This document shows positions 1 to 6,504 of a stretch of DNA of 26,536 bases, one piece after another. The position numbers and the translations under genes are program-made. A model generated the notes under the pieces. The model ran no database searches. It worked only from the letters and a program-made list of their open reading frames with translations, and was not told where the DNA came from. The number at the start of each line of letters is the position of its first letter. Positions within the stretch are counted from its first letter, which is position 1. Source of the stretch: JBBDXI01 sp040902425 (GTDB taxonomy: Bacteria; Planctomycetota; Phycisphaerae; Phycisphaerales; UBA1924); the NCBI GenBank assembly GCA_040902425.1, contig JBBDXI010000055.1, positions 1 to 26,536 of the forward strand, read 5' to 3'.

Positions 1-20
1 GCCTTCCGCCCTCACCCTCA

Positions 21-92
21 CGTCATCACGTCATCACCTCATCACGTCATCACGTCATCACGTCATCACGTCATCACCTCATCACCTCATCA
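21..92. repeat. 8-bp tandem repeat, nine units
   Basis: Nine back-to-back octamers, six CGTCATCA and three CCTCATCA, end ten bases before the tsaC start. On the other strand they read TGATGACG/TGATGAGG, full of TGATG stop/start overlaps. No spacers separate the units, so it is not a CRISPR array. No complementary arm is visible, but the window begins just upstream. The repeat replaces the place where a promoter or ribosome site would be expected. Copy number could vary by slippage; this is inference. Confidence 0.95.
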
Positions 93-101
93 GCGTCACG
101 C

Positions 102-1115
102 ATGCCCGCGGCCCCCCAACATCCCGAGTCCCACGCCGGGCCCGAGGAGATCGCCCGGGCGGTCGCCATCCTGCGCGCCGGGGGCGTGGTGGCGTTCCCG
201 ACGGAGACGGTGTACGGGCTGGGGGCGGATGCCCTGAACGGGGGGGCGGTGGCGCGGGTGTTTGCGCTGAAGGGGCGGCCGGCGGGGAACCCGCTGATCG
301 TGCACGTGACCGGGGAGGAGATGGCGGGGAGGGTGGCGGCCGCGTGGCCGCACGAGGCGGCGAAGCTGGCGCGGGCGTTCTGGCCGGGGCCGCTGACGAT
401 CGTGCTGCCGGCGTCGCGTGCGGTGCCGAAGGCGGTGACCGCGGGGGGGCCGACGGTGGCGGTGCGCTGCCCGGACCACCTGGTGACGCTGTCGCTGCTG
501 GAGGCGTTCGGGGGTCCGCTGGTGGGGCCGAGCGCGAACCCGTCGGGGCGGGTGTCGCCGACGACGGCGGCGCACGTGCGGGAGGTGTTCTCGGGGGCGG
601 ATGTGTTCGTGCTGGAGGGCGGGCCGTGCCGGGGGGGGATCGAGAGCACGGTGGTGAGCTTGGTGTCGGTGCGCGGCGGGGCGGGTTCCGCGCGGGTGCT
701 GCGGCCGGGGCTGATCGGGGCGGAGGAGCTTTCGATCGTGCTAGGGCATCCGGTGGAGGAGGGGTCGGCGGCGGCGGAGGCCGGACCGGCGCCGAGCCCG
801 GGGATGCAGGAGGTTCACTACGCGCCGGCGGCGCGGGCGGTGGTGTTTGAGGCGGGGGACCTGGGGCGTGTGCTGGCGAGCGCGCCGCGAGTCGAGGTGC
901 TGACGCACAGTGGGCTGATCGTGGCAGCGCCCCACACCGCGATCGGGCTGCCGAGTGAGGCGAACGCTTACGCGGCCCGGCTGTACGCGGCGCTGAGAGA
1001 GGCCGATGCGCTGAAGCCGGACCTGATCGCGATCGAGCGGCCGCCGGCCGAGGGGGCGCAGTGGGCCGCGGTTGCGGACCGCCTCGCGCGGGCCGCGAAG
1101 CCCTTCCGGCCCTGA
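102..1115 (+). CDS. tsaC: L-threonylcarbamoyladenylate synthase (Sua5/TsaC, long form)
   Basis: Makes threonylcarbamoyl-AMP from threonine, bicarbonate and ATP, the first step of t6A modification at position 37 of ANN-decoding tRNAs in the cytoplasm. The 337-residue protein is the long, two-domain Sua5 form. The YrdC domain covers about residues 15-205 with PTETVYGLG (33-41), K57 and R59 of the ALKGRP motif, and GPSANPSG (S144, N146). A linker SPGMQEVHYAP leads into the C-terminal Sua5 domain (about 240-335). The ATG at 102 gives the usual N-terminal length, but no Shine-Dalgarno sequence precedes it because a tandem repeat ends at base 92. It stands alone: the next gene starts 107 bases on, across an assembly gap. 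Confidence 0.93.
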   Translation: MPAAPQHPESHAGPEEIARAVAILRAGGVVAFPTETVYGLGADALNGGAVARVFALKGRPAGNPLIVHVTGEEMAGRVAAAWPHEAAKLARAFWPGPLTIVLPASRAVPKAVTAGGPTVAVRCPDHLVTLSLLEAFGGPLVGPSANPSGRVSPTTAAHVREVFSGADVFVLEGGPCRGGIESTVVSLVSVRGGAGSARVLRPGLIGAEELSIVLGHPVEEGSAAAEAGPAPSPGMQEVHYAPAARAVVFEAGDLGRVLASAPRVEVLTHSGLIVAAPHTAIGLPSEANAYAARLYAALREADALKPDLIAIERPPAEGAQWAAVADRLARAAKPFRP

Positions 1116-1125
1116 TCGGGGCCGC

Positions 1126-1151
1126 CCGACGGCCGAACAAACAGGGCCGTC
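1126..1151 (+). terminator. Possible hairpin terminator after tsaC
   Basis: Perfect 8-bp arms CGACGGCC / GGCCGTCG flank a ten-base loop, eleven bases after the tsaC stop. There is no T-run after it, so it would be a weak or factor-assisted terminator, or only an mRNA-end structure. Confidence 0.35.
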
Positions 1152-1202
1152 GCCTATCCTTCGCCCCCCACCCCCCATCCCCCCCACTGCTTCTGCGCAC
1201 CT

Positions 1203-1212
1203 NNNNNNNNNN
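1203..1212. other. Assembly gap (10 N)
   Basis: Ten unresolved bases, typical of a scaffold join of unknown length. tsaC and icd on either side are both complete, so the missing part is intergenic, but the promoter of icd may lie in it and the true distance between the genes is unknown. Confidence 0.98.
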
Positions 1213-1222
1213 TGGAGTGACC

Positions 1223-2725
1223 ATGCCCCCGCAGCTTTGCATCGCGATGGCCCCCGGCGACGGGATCGGGCCGGAGATCATGGACGCGACCCTGGAGGTC
1301 TTCAAGGCCGCGGGGGTGCTGGAGCGCGTCGAGTTCATCCCGGTGTCGATGGGGCGGGGGGAGTTCGAGAAGGGGAACACGCGGGGGATCGCGCCGGAGG
1401 CGATCCGGCGGGTGGAGGAGTGCGGGCTGCTGTTCAAGGGGCCGATGGAGACGCCCAAGGGGGGCGGGGGCAAGTCGATCAACGTCACGGCCCGCAAGCT
1501 GTGGAACGCCTACGCGAACCTGCGGCACTTCCGGACGCTGCCGGGGGTGCAGACGGTCTACACCAAGGCCGGGATCCCCGTGAACTTCTACATCGTGCGC
1601 GAGAACATCGAGGACACCTACGGGGGGATCGAGCAGCGGCTGAGCGCGGACGTGATCCAGAACAAGCGGCTGGTGTCGGCGCCCGCGTCGGATGAGGTGC
1701 ACCGGTTCGCGTTCTCGACGGCGACGCGGCTGGGGCTGGGCAAGGTGCACTGCGGGCACAAGGCCAACATCATGAAGATGACCGACGGGCTGTTTTTGGA
1801 GCGGTTCCGGGCGGTGGCGGCGGGGTTCCCGGGGATCGAGACGGGGGACGTGATCATCGACGCGCTGTGCATGAACCTGGTGATGCGGCCGCAGCAGTAC
1901 GACCTGGTGGTGCTGCCGAACCTGCAGGGGGACATCGTCAGCGACCTGGCGGCGGGGCTGGTGGGCGGGCTGGGGTTCGCGCCCTCGGCGAACATCGGGA
2001 AGCACATCTCGATTTTCGAGGCGGTGCACGGGACAGCGCCGGACATCGCCGGCAAGGGCGTGGCCAACCCGACGGCGCTGGTGCTCTCGGGGCTGATGAT
2101 GCTGCGGCACATCGGCCTGCTGCGGGCGGCGGCGGTGATCGAGAACGCGCTGCTGGCGGCGCTGGAGGCGGGGGTGAGGACGGGGGACTTCGGCAACGCC
2201 GCGGAGCCGGCGCTGGGGACCCGCGACTTCGCCCGGGCGGTGGTCGAGCGGTTCGGGTCAGCGCCGATGACGGTGAAGCCGGTGCCGGTGCCGGAGCAGG
2301 ACGGCCTGGCGTTCGAGCGGCCGGCGCGCCCGGCGGCCCAGCCGTTGATCCGCTCGATCGGCGAGGTGGCCTCGCGGGTGGCGGGGTGCGACCTGTACCT
2401 CGACACGACGATGCCCCCGGCGGAGCTGGCGAAGGCCCTGGAGGCGCTGGCGGCGGGGATGCCGCTGCGGCTGACCGTGATCAGCAACCGCGGGACGCAG
2501 GTGTGGCCGACGGGGTCGGTGTTCACGGAGCTGGTGGACTGCCACTGCGCGCGGTTCGAGGCGGCGGAGGGGGGCGTGGCGTCCGGGGGCGGCGGGGCGG
2601 GCGTGACGCAGCAGCAGGTGCTGGCGCTGGCGGGGGCGGTGGCCTCGAAGTTCACGGTGAGCGCGTATGAACTGCTGCGGACTTTCGGGGGCGTGCGGGG
2701 GTATTCGCTGGCGCAGGGACAATAG
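1223..2725 (+). CDS. icd: Isocitrate dehydrogenase, NAD-type determinants, with extra C-terminal domain
   Basis: Oxidises isocitrate to 2-oxoglutarate and CO2 in the TCA cycle. The ATG at 1223 follows GGAG (1214-1217), so the open frame upstream through the N gap is not used. It encodes 500 residues. Substrate and metal residues are in place: S85 and N87 of KSINV, R91, R101, Y133 (ENIEDTYGG), K180 (HKAN), D213, D237 and D241. At the coenzyme site HGTAP is followed by D274-I275, where NADP enzymes such as E. coli Icd have Lys-Tyr. This is the NAD-type signature, so NAD is predicted as cofactor. Residues after about 345 form the added C-terminal domain seen in Thermus- and Rickettsia-type enzymes. 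The last 22 codons are duplicated 927 bases downstream. Confidence 0.92.
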   Translation: MPPQLCIAMAPGDGIGPEIMDATLEVFKAAGVLERVEFIPVSMGRGEFEKGNTRGIAPEAIRRVEECGLLFKGPMETPKGGGGKSINVTARKLWNAYANLRHFRTLPGVQTVYTKAGIPVNFYIVRENIEDTYGGIEQRLSADVIQNKRLVSAPASDEVHRFAFSTATRLGLGKVHCGHKANIMKMTDGLFLERFRAVAAGFPGIETGDVIIDALCMNLVMRPQQYDLVVLPNLQGDIVSDLAAGLVGGLGFAPSANIGKHISIFEAVHGTAPDIAGKGVANPTALVLSGLMMLRHIGLLRAAAVIENALLAALEAGVRTGDFGNAAEPALGTRDFARAVVERFGSAPMTVKPVPVPEQDGLAFERPARPAAQPLIRSIGEVASRVAGCDLYLDTTMPPAELAKALEALAAGMPLRLTVISNRGTQVWPTGSVFTELVDCHCARFEAAEGGVASGGGGAGVTQQQVLALAGAVASKFTVSAYELLRTFGGVRGYSLAQGQ

Positions 2726-2728
2726 CGG
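2659..2728 (+). repeat. 70-bp direct repeat, copy 1 (3' end of icd)
   Basis: The last codons of icd, its TAG stop and three following bases. It matches 3586-3655 at 63 of 70 positions without gaps. The two copies bracket the two small genes at 2752-3581. Confidence 0.95.
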
Positions 2729-2751
2729 CGACATCCGGTAGACTCGGCCGG

Positions 2752-3219
2752 ATGCCTCTGTGGGCGCCTGGTCTCGATGCGTTCACCCTTCTCGCCGGTC
2801 TCGCCTCGATCGTCGGGCTGGGCCTGAGCGTGTACATCCTTCTCGTCGCGAAGCGACTGGACGCTGAGGTCACGAGGGTAAGGGAGGGGCTGGTCGCACG
2901 GGTCCGCACGGGGGAGCTTGCGGACCAGCTTCACCGGGACCTGATCCAACTCGCCAGAGCTCTGAACGCCGACAAGGAGCAGCGTCAGCGTGACCTCGCC
3001 AAACGGATCTCACACACCCTGTCGGACCTGAGGGCACACGCGGGCCCGACGCTGGGCGAGTCGGCCGCGAGCCTTGCGGAACGGTTCGGGGGGGCGGCCG
3101 GGATCGAGGACGCCGCTATCATGAAGGCACGGCTCTTAGACGCCAAGGGGAGTTTGGATGCCTTCCTGCTCCGGGTGAGAAACCGCACCCGGGACCGGCA
3201 CCTGACGGGTGAACCATGA
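2752..3219 (+). CDS. Membrane-anchored coiled-coil protein, function unknown
   Basis: I do not recognise a family. The 155-residue protein has one N-terminal membrane helix (about residues 10-33, including ASIVGLGLSVYILLVA), with Lys-Arg following on the cytoplasmic side. A long charged helical part follows (about 36-110, rich in Leu, Glu, Arg and Gln), likely a coiled coil, and a basic C-terminus. Its TGA overlaps the ATG of the next gene (ATGA), so the two are translated together. The pair sits between two copies of the icd 3' end. Codon choice is less GC-extreme than in icd, for example frequent CTT and CTC, which fits recent acquisition. The start has no clear Shine-Dalgarno sequence. A membrane component of a small defence or stress module is possible but not shown. 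Confidence 0.7.
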   Translation: MPLWAPGLDAFTLLAGLASIVGLGLSVYILLVAKRLDAEVTRVREGLVARVRTGELADQLHRDLIQLARALNADKEQRQRDLAKRISHTLSDLRAHAGPTLGESAASLAERFGGAAGIEDAAIMKARLLDAKGSLDAFLLRVRNRTRDRHLTGEP

Positions 3220-3581
3220 GCGACGCGCAGCAGTGGAGCGAGGTTGTCCGGAAGCTGGCGCAGCAGACGGAGCATGGAGAGCTGCGCTGGACGCTCGTGA
3301 AGCATGTGCCGGACGCCGCCGGCGAGCGGCAGGTGGGGCCCGCGTACATGGCAACCGTCGGCGATCGCCTCATTCGGGTCTATGAGTACGAATGGCAGAC
3401 CTCCTCGGACGGGGAGACCTTCTACCCCCTGCGCGACGTGCACATCGAGTTCGTGAATCGCGAGGGCCAGAGCCTCTGGTCATTCCCACCTACCGACGAG
3501 CGGTGGAAGCTGTGGAACGCGATCCGGTACCGCGCCGTGAACGCTGACCAGTTTATCGAGGGCTTCCTGAAGGCCTCATGA
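3216..3581 (+). CDS. Small soluble beta-rich protein, function unknown
   Basis: 121 residues, not recognised. It starts in an ATGA overlap with the membrane coiled-coil gene before it and ends in an ATGA overlap with the duplicated icd tail. The N-terminus has a helix (WSEVVRKLAQQTEHGELRW) leading into alternating strand-like segments (YMATVGDRLIRVYEYEW, VHIEFVNREGQSLW) and a C-terminal helix (WKLWNAIRYRAVNADQFIEGFL). No signal peptide or membrane segment is present. Small proteins with a helix-plus-'GELRW' opening are, as far as I recall, frequent as unnamed proteins in accessory islands; this is memory, not a match. Translational coupling implies that it works with the membrane partner. Confidence 0.7.
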   Translation: MSDAQQWSEVVRKLAQQTEHGELRWTLVKHVPDAAGERQVGPAYMATVGDRLIRVYEYEWQTSSDGETFYPLRDVHIEFVNREGQSLWSFPPTDERWKLWNAIRYRAVNADQFIEGFLKAS

Positions 3582-3652
3582 CCGCGAGCGCGTATGAACT
3601 GCTGCGGACCTTCGGGGGCGTGAAGGGGTACTCCCTCGCGCAGGGTCAATAG
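3578..3652 (+). pseudogene. Duplicated 3' end of icd (remnant, 24 codons)
   Basis: The ATG at 3578 overlaps the preceding stop (ATGA), and the frame then reads 24 codons whose last 22 match the icd C-terminus (SAYELLRTFGGVKGYSLAQG, with one Arg-to-Lys change against icd) before TAG. Several of the seven base differences from the intact copy are synonymous, so this is a diverged homologous tail and not a very recent exact copy. It may be the original icd end displaced by an insertion that brought its own end, or the mark of a recombination event. It could be translated as a short peptide because of the coupling, but nothing suggests a function. Confidence 0.85.
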
Positions 3653-3655
3653 CGG
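3586..3655 (+). repeat. 70-bp direct repeat, copy 2
   Basis: Matches 2659-2728 at 63 of 70 bases with no gaps. It is the right border of the two-gene cassette inserted at the 3' end of icd. Confidence 0.95.
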
Positions 3656-3692
3656 GGATTCGTCACGACCGTGTTCATCCGGCGGGCATTAA

Positions 3693-3726
3693 GCGGCCGG
3701 ACGCGGGGATTCCGCCGGCCGGCCGC
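3693..3726 (+). terminator. Possible hairpin after the icd cassette
   Basis: Arms GCGGCCGG (3693-3700) and CCGGCCGC (3719-3726) are perfect complements around an 18-base loop, between the duplicated icd tail and the next gene. There is no T-run. It could end the icd transcript or be chance in such GC-rich DNA. Confidence 0.3.
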
Positions 3727-3774
3727 GGGTTTAGCATGGGGCCGGCAGGGATTGCCGGAGAGGGAGGATCACGG

Positions 3775-4227
3775 ATGAACACGAGGAGGATCTGGGCATC
3801 GGGGGCGGGCGCGATCGCGTTGAGCGTCGCGGTGCTGATCTCCGGGGCGGGCGGGCAGCAGCAGCCGGGGGGCGTGGTGACCATGCGGGATCGCTGCCGC
3901 GAGGCGAGCCGCGAGATGGGGGCGCTGCGCCGCGAGATCCTGGGGATCGAGATGCGGATGGACAAGGCGCAGGAGAAGGTCCGGGAGGCGAAGAACGACG
4001 GCGAGCGGCAGGCGGCGCTCGTGGCCGCGATGCACGAGCTGGCGGACGGGCGCGACCTGATCACGCAGAAGGTGCTGGCGTACACGGAGCTGCTGGCGGG
4101 GCACGCGCTGGAGCACGGGTCGCTGCCGCGGGACCAGGCGGGGCTGGCGGGGCAGGACTGCCCGGTGTACCGGACGCTGCGGACGACGTCGGGGCGGCTG
4201 GAGATCCCGGGGGAGACGGCGCGGTAG
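3775..4227 (+). CDS. Small exported helical protein, function unknown
   Basis: 150 residues. I chose the ATG at 3775 because AGGGAGG (3761-3767) lies seven bases upstream and a signal peptide begins right there: a basic MNTRR, then a hydrophobic stretch to about residue 24 (AGAIALSVAVLISGAGG). The ATG 39 bases upstream would bury it. The mature part is mostly helical and highly charged (REMGALRREILGIEMRMDKA, then EKVREAKNDGERQAAL), likely a coiled coil. One cysteine lies in the N-terminal half and one near the C-terminus (GQDCPVYRTL), possibly a disulfide. It faces rpiA tail to tail with 14 bases between stops. Periplasmic location is inferred; no family is recognised. Confidence 0.75.
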   Translation: MNTRRIWASGAGAIALSVAVLISGAGGQQQPGGVVTMRDRCREASREMGALRREILGIEMRMDKAQEKVREAKNDGERQAALVAAMHELADGRDLITQKVLAYTELLAGHALEHGSLPRDQAGLAGQDCPVYRTLRTTSGRLEIPGETAR

Positions 4228-4241
4228 CCGGTGATCAGAGA

Positions 4242-4946
4242 TCAGCGGTCGGGCTCGTCCTCGCGCTTCATGCGCTCGAGGCCGCCGGCGGTGGTCTCGA
4301 TGATGATCTCGTCGGCCTCGCTGAGGAACAGGCCGTGGTCGATGACGCCGGGGACGGCGTTGAGGGAGGTCTCCAGCTCATCCACGTCGCGCTCCTCGAG
4401 CGTCACGTCGATGATGAGGCTGCCGTTGTCGGTGAGGAACAGGTGCCCGTCGAGGGTGCGGCGGACGACGCCGTGGAGGCCCAGGCCCCGCAGGTGCTGG
4501 CGGATGGAGGCGAGGCCGAAGGCCATGACGCCGACGGCGAGGGTGGTCCGCTGGCCGAGACGGTCCACCAGCTTGCTCTCGTCCACGATGTAGACGCGTC
4601 GCTGCGCGGCGTGAGCGACGATGCGCTCGCGGACGAAGGCCCCGCCGCCGCCCTTGAGCATGCGCATCTGCGGGTCCACCTCGTCGGCGCCGTCGAAGAG
4701 GAAGTCGATCTTCTCGAGCATGGCGAAGTCGATGAGCTTGAGGCCCAGGGCGCGGGCGAGGGTCTCCGTGACGTGGCTGGTGGGGACGCAGCGGACCTCC
4801 AGCCGCTCGGCGCGGACGCGCTCGGAGAGGGCATGGACGGCGCGGCTGGCGGTGCGGCCGGTGCCCAGGCCGACGGTCATGCCGGAGGTGATCTCGGCGA
4901 CGGCGGCGTCGGCGAGGGCGTCGGCGGTCTTTGGCTCGCTACTCAA
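4242..4946 (-). CDS. rpiA: Ribose-5-phosphate isomerase A
   Basis: Interconverts ribose 5-phosphate and ribulose 5-phosphate in the non-oxidative pentose phosphate pathway, in the cytoplasm. The 234-residue length is normal for RpiA. The phosphate-binding opening VGLGTGRTASRAV (25-37) and the catalytic set are present: D85 and D88 of DGADEVD, K98 of LKGGGGA and E107 of RERIV, matching D81, D84, K94 and E103 of the E. coli enzyme with a constant shift of four. The start overlaps the end of the ALDH7 gene by eight bases, so it is the last gene of a PfkB-ALDH7-rpiA run. A sugar kinase next to RpiA suggests a link to pentose use, but this is not proved. Confidence 0.95.
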   Translation of the reverse strand: MSSEPKTADALADAAVAEITSGMTVGLGTGRTASRAVHALSERVRAERLEVRCVPTSHVTETLARALGLKLIDFAMLEKIDFLFDGADEVDPQMRMLKGGGGAFVRERIVAHAAQRRVYIVDESKLVDRLGQRTTLAVGVMAFGLASIRQHLRGLGLHGVVRRTLDGHLFLTDNGSLIIDVTLEERDVDELETSLNAVPGVIDHGLFLSEADEIIIETTAGGLERMKREDEPDR

Positions 4947-6495
4947 AGCGGATCCCCTGTGCGAGTGTGAAGGTTGACCCGAAGTTGACGGCGCAGGTCT
5001 GCCGCCGCATGTACGCCTTCCAGGCGTCGGACCCCGATTCCCGCCCCCCCCCGGTGTCCTTCTCGCCCCCGAAGGCGCCGCCGATCTCGGCGCCGCTGGT
5101 GCCCAGGTTGACGTTGGCGATGCCGCAGTCGCTGCCGGAGCCGGAGGGGCTGAGGAAGCGCTCGGCCTGGCGCAGGTCGGTGGCGAAGATGGCGGAGGAG
5201 AGGCCCTGCTGGACGGAGTTCTGCATCTCGATCGCCTGGTCGAGCTCGCGGTAGGTGAAGGCGTAGAGGATGGGGGCGAAGGTCTCCTCGCGGGCGATGG
5301 GGAGATCGTTGCCGGCGGGGGCGCGGATGATCGTGGGCTGCACGAAATGTCCGTGAGCCGGGGCGTCCCCGCCCCGGGTTCCTACCGGCTTGGCGCGGTC
5401 GCCGCCGACCAACACCTCGCCCCCCTGCTGCTTCGCGGCCGACACCGCCGACAGGAAGCCATCGACCGCGCCCTTGCTGATGAGGGGGCCGACGAGCGTG
5501 CCCTCGGCGAGGGGGTCGCCGACGCGGATGGTGCGGTACGCGGCCACCAGCCGCTCGAGGAACGCGCCCGCGATCGATTCGTGAAGGATGAGGCGGCGGG
5601 TGCTGGTGCAGCGCTGGCCGGCGGTGCCGACAGCGCCGAAGACGACGTACCTCAGGGCGAGGTCGAGGTCGGCGGTCTCGGTGACGATCACGGCGTTGTT
5701 GCCGCCGAGCTCGAGGAGCGAGCGGCCGAGGCGCCCGGCGACGACCTGGCCGACGTGGCGGCCCATGCGGCAGGAGCCGGTGGCGGAGATCAGCGGCAGG
5801 CGGCGGTCCGCGATGAGCTTCTCGCCGATGGCATCGTCTGTACCCATCACGAGACGGAAAATACCCGAGTAGCCGTGCGCGGCCGCGACGCGTTCGGCGA
5901 TATCGTTGGTCGCGATCGCCGTGAGCGGGGCGAGGAGGCTGGGCTTCCAGACCGTCACATCGCCGCAGACGGCCGCGAGCATGGCATTCCAGCCCCAGAC
6001 CGCGTGCGGGAAGTTGAAGGCGGTGATGACGCCGACGGGCCCCAGGGGCAGCCATTGCTCCGTGAGCCGGTGGTGGCGGCGCTCGCTCGGCAGCGTGAGG
6101 CCGCCGAGCTGGCGGGAGAGGCCCACCGCGTAGTCGGCGATGTCGATGGTCTCCTGCACCTCGCCGAGGCCCTCGGAGCGGACCTTGCCGACCTCCAGCG
6201 AGATGAGCGTGCCCAGGGCATCCTTGTGGCGGCGGAGCTCATCGCCGATGGCCCGGACGATCTGGCCGCGCTCGGGGGCGGGGACCTCGCGCCAGGCGCG
6301 GAAGGTGTCGGCGGCGGCGGCCAGCTCGCGCTCGAGAGAGTCGGCGTCGTCGAGGCGGACGGCGGCGATGGGCTCGCCGGTGGCGGGGTTCTCGGAGATG
6401 GCGACGCCCGGCCCGGCGGCCCCGCCACCGGGCGCGGGGAGAACCCGCGGGTGCGAGGCGAGACCCAGCGCCGAAAGGACCTCCGTGTGGGACAT
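4939..6495 (-). CDS. Aldehyde dehydrogenase, ALDH7 (antiquitin) family
   Basis: NAD(P)-dependent oxidation of a semialdehyde. The family oxidises alpha-aminoadipate semialdehyde / piperideine-6-carboxylate in lysine breakdown and also handles betaine aldehyde and lipid aldehydes. The 518 residues include the Rossmann-fold motif ITAFNFPHAVWGWN, the general base E262 (LLELGGNN), the nucleophile C296 (GTAGQRCTSTRR) and the very typical ALDH7 tail NLGTSGAEIGGAFGG followed by EKDTGGGRESGSDAW. Residues 373-381 (RGGDAPAHG) are encoded by a REP hairpin that has entered the gene in frame, at a loop just before the conserved F-V-x-PTI strand. It lies nine bases after the PfkB gene and overlaps rpiA by eight bases, so the three are one operon. 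The actual substrate is unknown. Confidence 0.9.
   Translation of the reverse strand: MSHTEVLSALGLASHPRVLPAPGGGAAGPGVAISENPATGEPIAAVRLDDADSLERELAAAADTFRAWREVPAPERGQIVRAIGDELRRHKDALGTLISLEVGKVRSEGLGEVQETIDIADYAVGLSRQLGGLTLPSERRHHRLTEQWLPLGPVGVITAFNFPHAVWGWNAMLAAVCGDVTVWKPSLLAPLTAIATNDIAERVAAAHGYSGIFRLVMGTDDAIGEKLIADRRLPLISATGSCRMGRHVGQVVAGRLGRSLLELGGNNAVIVTETADLDLALRYVVFGAVGTAGQRCTSTRRLILHESIAGAFLERLVAAYRTIRVGDPLAEGTLVGPLISKGAVDGFLSAVSAAKQQGGEVLVGGDRAKPVGTRGGDAPAHGHFVQPTIIRAPAGNDLPIAREETFAPILYAFTYRELDQAIEMQNSVQQGLSSAIFATDLRQAERFLSPSGSGSDCGIANVNLGTSGAEIGGAFGGEKDTGGGRESGSDAWKAYMRRQTCAVNFGSTFTLAQGIRFE
5353..5377 (+). repeat. REP-like hairpin, class 2, inside ALDH7
   Basis: A 25-base unit: head GTGAG, then an 8-bp perfect stem CCGGGGCG / CGCCCCGG around TCCC. 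An identical unit lies in inverse orientation at 9029-9053. It is inside the ALDH7 reading frame and adds about nine residues without breaking it. Confidence 0.85.
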
Positions 6496-6504
6496 CGCGG
6501 AACT

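Noticed and set aside
21..92. CRISPR array
   Set aside because: Units are 8 bases, directly joined, with no spacers.
1061..1222. Extension of icd upstream through the N gap
   Set aside because: Family alignment begins at MPPQLCIAMAPGDGIGPE and GGAG precedes the ATG at 1223; the upstream part overlaps tsaC and unknown bases.
2752..3581. Calling the two-gene cassette a known toxin-antitoxin pair
   Set aside because: Neither protein shows a recognisable toxin or DNA-binding antitoxin motif; only coupling and size would support it.
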